NCBI GenBank assembly: GCA_964531025.1
Contig: CAZHDY010000005.1
Location: 66,841 to 130,840, forward strand
DNA length: 64,000 bases
From: CALMEC01 sp964531025
GTDB taxonomy: Bacteria > Actinomycetota > Thermoleophilia > Miltoncostaeales > Miltoncostaeaceae
Direction of reading: 5' to 3'
Positions 62,053 through 64,000 of this stretch are shown here, one piece after another (within the stretch, counting starts at the first letter, position 1; each line of letters begins with the position of its first letter). The position numbers and the translations under genes are program-made. Below the pieces are notes generated by a model, which was given only the letters and a program-made list of their open reading frames with translations, did not search any database and had not been told where the DNA came from.

Positions 62053-62550
62053 TCAGGTACCGCGGAGCGCGCGCCGTCTGGCGGACGCGCGCGTCCGCGG
62101 CCTGCGGCCGTGGGTCATCGCGAGCCCCGCTCCCACACCCGCCACGCAGGCGGCGATCGTGATGAAGAGACCGTAGTCCCGGGTGAGGAAGTCCGCGGGT
62201 GGCGGTGGACGCAGCAGCCGGTACGTCGCGAGTGCCGTGCAGATCAGTGCGCAGATGGTGACCAGCCAACCCATCAGGTGGAGGGTCGCCCGGTCAAGGC
62301 GTCCCGGCGACACCTGCTCCACGAGCGAGAGCGCCGCGGCTCCGAGCCACAGCACGGCGATGCCCGCGGTGGCCTTACCGATGGATGTCGCATTCCAGCC
62401 GGTCGCGGCATCCAGCTCGAGCGGCCCGCCGAGGTTGGGCCGGTACCACGGAAGGAAGACGGCCACGATGGCGAGCACCGCGAACAGCACCGCGAAGAGG
62501 GCGGGAAGCTCGGCTGCGCCGATGAGCGCGGGACGCTGAGAACGCTGCAT
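62053..62550 (-). CDS. Small integral membrane protein
   Basis: 165 aa from ATG 62550, placed 6 nt after a TACGAT box at 62557-62562 (minus strand), so probably leaderless. The frame is open to 62616. Four membrane spans (LPALFAVLFAVLAIVAVFLPWY, GKATAGIAVLWLGAAALSLV, GWLVTICALICTALATYRLL, YGLFITIAACVAGVGAGLAM) and a basic tail (RRPRTRASARRR). No family recognised. Confidence 0.65.
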   Translation of the reverse strand: MQRSQRPALIGAAELPALFAVLFAVLAIVAVFLPWYRPNLGGPLELDAATGWNATSIGKATAGIAVLWLGAAALSLVEQVSPGRLDRATLHLMGWLVTICALICTALATYRLLRPPPPADFLTRDYGLFITIAACVAGVGAGLAMTHGRRPRTRASARRRALRGT

Positions 62551-62615
62551 CCACGCATCGTATCGCGGAACCTGCGTGGTAGGCTCGGAGCCTCTCGGAA
62601 CCTGCAGGAGACCCA

Positions 62616-62906
62616 ATGCCGACCTACATTCTGCTCTGCACGCTCAGCCCTCACGGTGCCGGAACCATCAGGGCGAATCCGGAGCGTCTGAAGGAGGTCA
62701 ACGACGAGGTCGAGAAGATGGCCGAAGGCGTGAAGGTCACGCACCAGTGGGCCGTCCTCGGACCGTATGACTTCGTAAGCATCGTCGAGGCACCGAACGA
62801 GCGGATCATCGCCCGGGTATCCCTCGAACTCGCCGCCCGCGGCACCGCCCACTTCCAGACGCTGACGGCGATCCCCGTCGACGACTTCCTCACACTCCTC
62901 AAATAG
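62616..62906 (+). CDS. GYD-domain/Lrp-AsnC-like small protein
   Basis: 96 aa ferredoxin-fold protein: PTYILLCTLSPHGAGTIRANPERLKEV, VKVTHQWAVLGPYDFVSIVEAPNE and FQTLTAIPVDDFL. The G.YD motif (LGPYDFV) is that of GYD proteins. Ribosome site CAGGAG six bases before ATG. These proteins may bind small ligands; the actual role is unknown. A membrane gene follows. Confidence 0.88.
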   Translation: MPTYILLCTLSPHGAGTIRANPERLKEVNDEVEKMAEGVKVTHQWAVLGPYDFVSIVEAPNERIIARVSLELAARGTAHFQTLTAIPVDDFLTLLK

Positions 62907-62930
62907 CACCGCTCCACGGAACGGAGATCC

Positions 62931-63305
62931 ATGAACAGCATCACCCGCGAGCAAAAGCTGTACGGCGCCGCCGGCGGTATGGCACTCATCATCATCAGCC
63001 TTTTCCTCAGCTGGATGTCCGCCGGAGGTTTCTCGGCCAAGGGAACGGACATCTCGGCGTGGTGGCTCTTCGGGCTGATCCCCGCGGCCATCGCGCTCAT
63101 CGTGTTCGTCATGGAGGCGCGCGACATGGACCTCCCGTTGCCGCAGCTCAACATCGATGTCGCCGCCATCTTCGCAATCGTCGCGGCCACCTGGGCGGCG
63201 TCGAATTTCTTCGAGGCCAGGGAACGCGCGATCGGCGCCTTCCTCGGTCTGATCGGGGCGATCGTGGGTGCCGCGGGTGCGCTTATGGCACGTTCCGAGG
63301 GCTGA
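62931..63305 (+). CDS. Small membrane protein with four spans
   Basis: 124 aa: YGAAGGMALIIISLFLSWM, WWLFGLIPAAIALIVFVMEA, IDVAAIFAIVAATWAASNFF and GAFLGLIGAIVGAAGALMA are hydrophobic segments. ATG 62931 has GGAGA upstream. It resembles short actinobacterial membrane proteins of unknown function. A strong hairpin follows. Confidence 0.68.
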   Translation: MNSITREQKLYGAAGGMALIIISLFLSWMSAGGFSAKGTDISAWWLFGLIPAAIALIVFVMEARDMDLPLPQLNIDVAAIFAIVAATWAASNFFEARERAIGAFLGLIGAIVGAAGALMARSEG

Positions 63306-63315
63306 CCCCTTCCTG

Positions 63316-63359
63316 TCGAAGTGACGGCCGGTCCGCCATCGGGCCGGCCCTCACTTCGA
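63316..63359 (+). terminator. Hairpin terminator
   Basis: TCGAAGTGA with TCACTTCGA and an inner GGCCGG/CCGGCC pair form a long stem 11 bases after the membrane gene. No T-tract. Confidence 0.6.
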
Positions 63360-63375
63360 TGTCGGACTGACGTAT

Positions 63376-64000
63376 CGCTTTTCGTTGGGTGTGCGGGCAT
63401 CGTCGGTACCTGCCGTACATGGGCGAATGGTCGGTCTCTGGTTGCGTATTCAGGGACTGGCGGATGACAATGATCCTCCCGCCCGCCCCGTCCAACCGCC
63501 AGTCCCTCCTGCGTCGGGCCTCTCGTGGTGATCTTTCGCAGGTGGTTGGGTGCGGGCTCAGTCGGTCCTGCCGTACACGGGCCAACCGTGGGTTCCTGAA
63601 TGCGCTCGACAGGACTAACGGCAGGGTGCGCGTTGTTCGCACCCAACGCTCAAACGATCTCGGCCGTATGTGAGGCCCCGCGCGAAGCCCGGGGACTGGC
63701 GGCTGGTCGGGGCGGGTGGGGGGATAGACCGGCGGGAGGATCGTCGTCGCCAGTCCCAGGGCCCGCATTCCAAGGACCAACGGCAGGTACGCGTATCCCC
63801 GCACCCCAATTACCCGCCCGCCCCGGCCAACCGCCAGTCTCACCTGCGTCGGGCCTCTCGTGATGATCCTTCGCACCCTGTTGGGTGCGGGCAGGGTCGG
63901 TCCTGCCGTACATGGGTGAAACCGTTGGTCCTACGGGCGTATTCAGGGACTGGCGGAAGGGCTATCCACCCACCCGCCCCGGCCAACCGCCAGTCCCTCC
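63376..64000. repeat. Inverted/direct repeat array at right edge
   Basis: No gene seen in 625 bases. AGGGACTGGCGG and its complement pair at 63452-63463/63496-63507, 63692-63701/63748-63757 (shorter arms) and 63945-63956/63987-63998. TGCCGTACATGGG recurs at 63411 and 63904 (with a change at 63569); TGCGTCGGGCCTCTCGTG recurs at 63509 and 63845. The middle unit (about 63690-63800) is in reverse orientation: ACCAACGGCAGGTACGCG is the complement of the outer units' version. The array continues past the window. Open frames across it are not gene-like. Confidence 0.75.

Noticed and set aside
63376..64000. CRISPR array at the right edge
   Set aside because: Repeats are unequal in length and spacing, partly in reverse orientation, and there are no cas genes.

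Overview
The window reads as a 64 kb chromosomal segment of a high-GC Gram-positive bacterium of the Actinobacteriota. The pointers are the GlgE alpha-glucan pathway, the dnaK-grpE-dnaJ-hspR-clpB operon with an HspR repressor, inositol-1-phosphate synthase next to a CDP-alcohol phosphatidyltransferase and a PimA-like glycosyltransferase, Lgt with lipoproteins, several NlpC/P60 wall hydrolases, and many genes that seem to lack a leader (TANNNT box 6-8 nt before the start codon). A class such as Thermoleophilia is possible, but this is a guess without phylogeny. No rRNA, tRNA, prophage, CRISPR array or transposase gene was recognised.

Layout: 0-4.1 kb holds a tight plus-strand operon (NAD(P)H-hydrate repair enzyme, cut by the window edge; alanine racemase; CCA-adding enzyme; cobalamin adenosyltransferase). 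4.3-14 kb is the minus-strand glycogen/trehalose operon glgE-treS-pep2-(small duplicated ORF)-glgB-glgX. 14-16.2 kb has a secreted delta-60 repeat protein and a DUF805 membrane protein. 16.3-21.3 kb has lgt, a Fur/Zur regulator and a zinc ABC uptake system with two permeases and a Zur-box-like site. 21.5-24.4 kb has a HTH-TOBE regulator and two coupled zinc-ribbon membrane proteins. 24.6-30.6 kb is a cell-wall locus: two NlpC/P60 hydrolases and an M23 peptidase around an ECF sigma factor and its membrane partner. 30.7-34.6 kb has an RNA methyltransferase, a DUF3500 lipoprotein and a divergent uracil-DNA glycosylase-like protein. 34.6-40.5 kb has a glycosyltransferase-PHP fusion, a CDP-alcohol phosphatidyltransferase, a fumarylacetoacetase-family hydrolase, an acidic protein and inositol-phosphate synthase. 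40.8-48.7 kb has a SigG-like sigma factor, a VOC protein, a membrane alpha/beta hydrolase, an MFS exporter, a desaturase, a pseudopilin-like protein and a membrane HExxH protein. 48.9-55.5 kb is the chaperone operon. 55.5-63.3 kb has PPK2, a Ycf46-like AAA ATPase, a secreted glycosidase, a DUF5718-like protein, a secreted calcium-repeat protein, a GYD protein and small membrane proteins. 63.37-64 kb is a gene-free inverted-repeat array.

The most unusual thing I see is a family of four 124-128 bp intergenic elements (4157-4280, 32150-32273, 33735-33860, 47941-48068). They share internal blocks, and each ends in a long hairpin centred on GTGCCAGGCAC or GTGTCAGACAC. The hairpin arms differ between copies but keep pairing, including G-U wobbles, which argues for selection on structure. 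Three further structured repeats occur: an exact-period 165 bp tandem duplication inside the glg operon that stays open as a 109-codon frame; a trio of hairpins at 55.6-56.0 kb, one of which forms the C-terminus of PPK2; and the array at the right edge.
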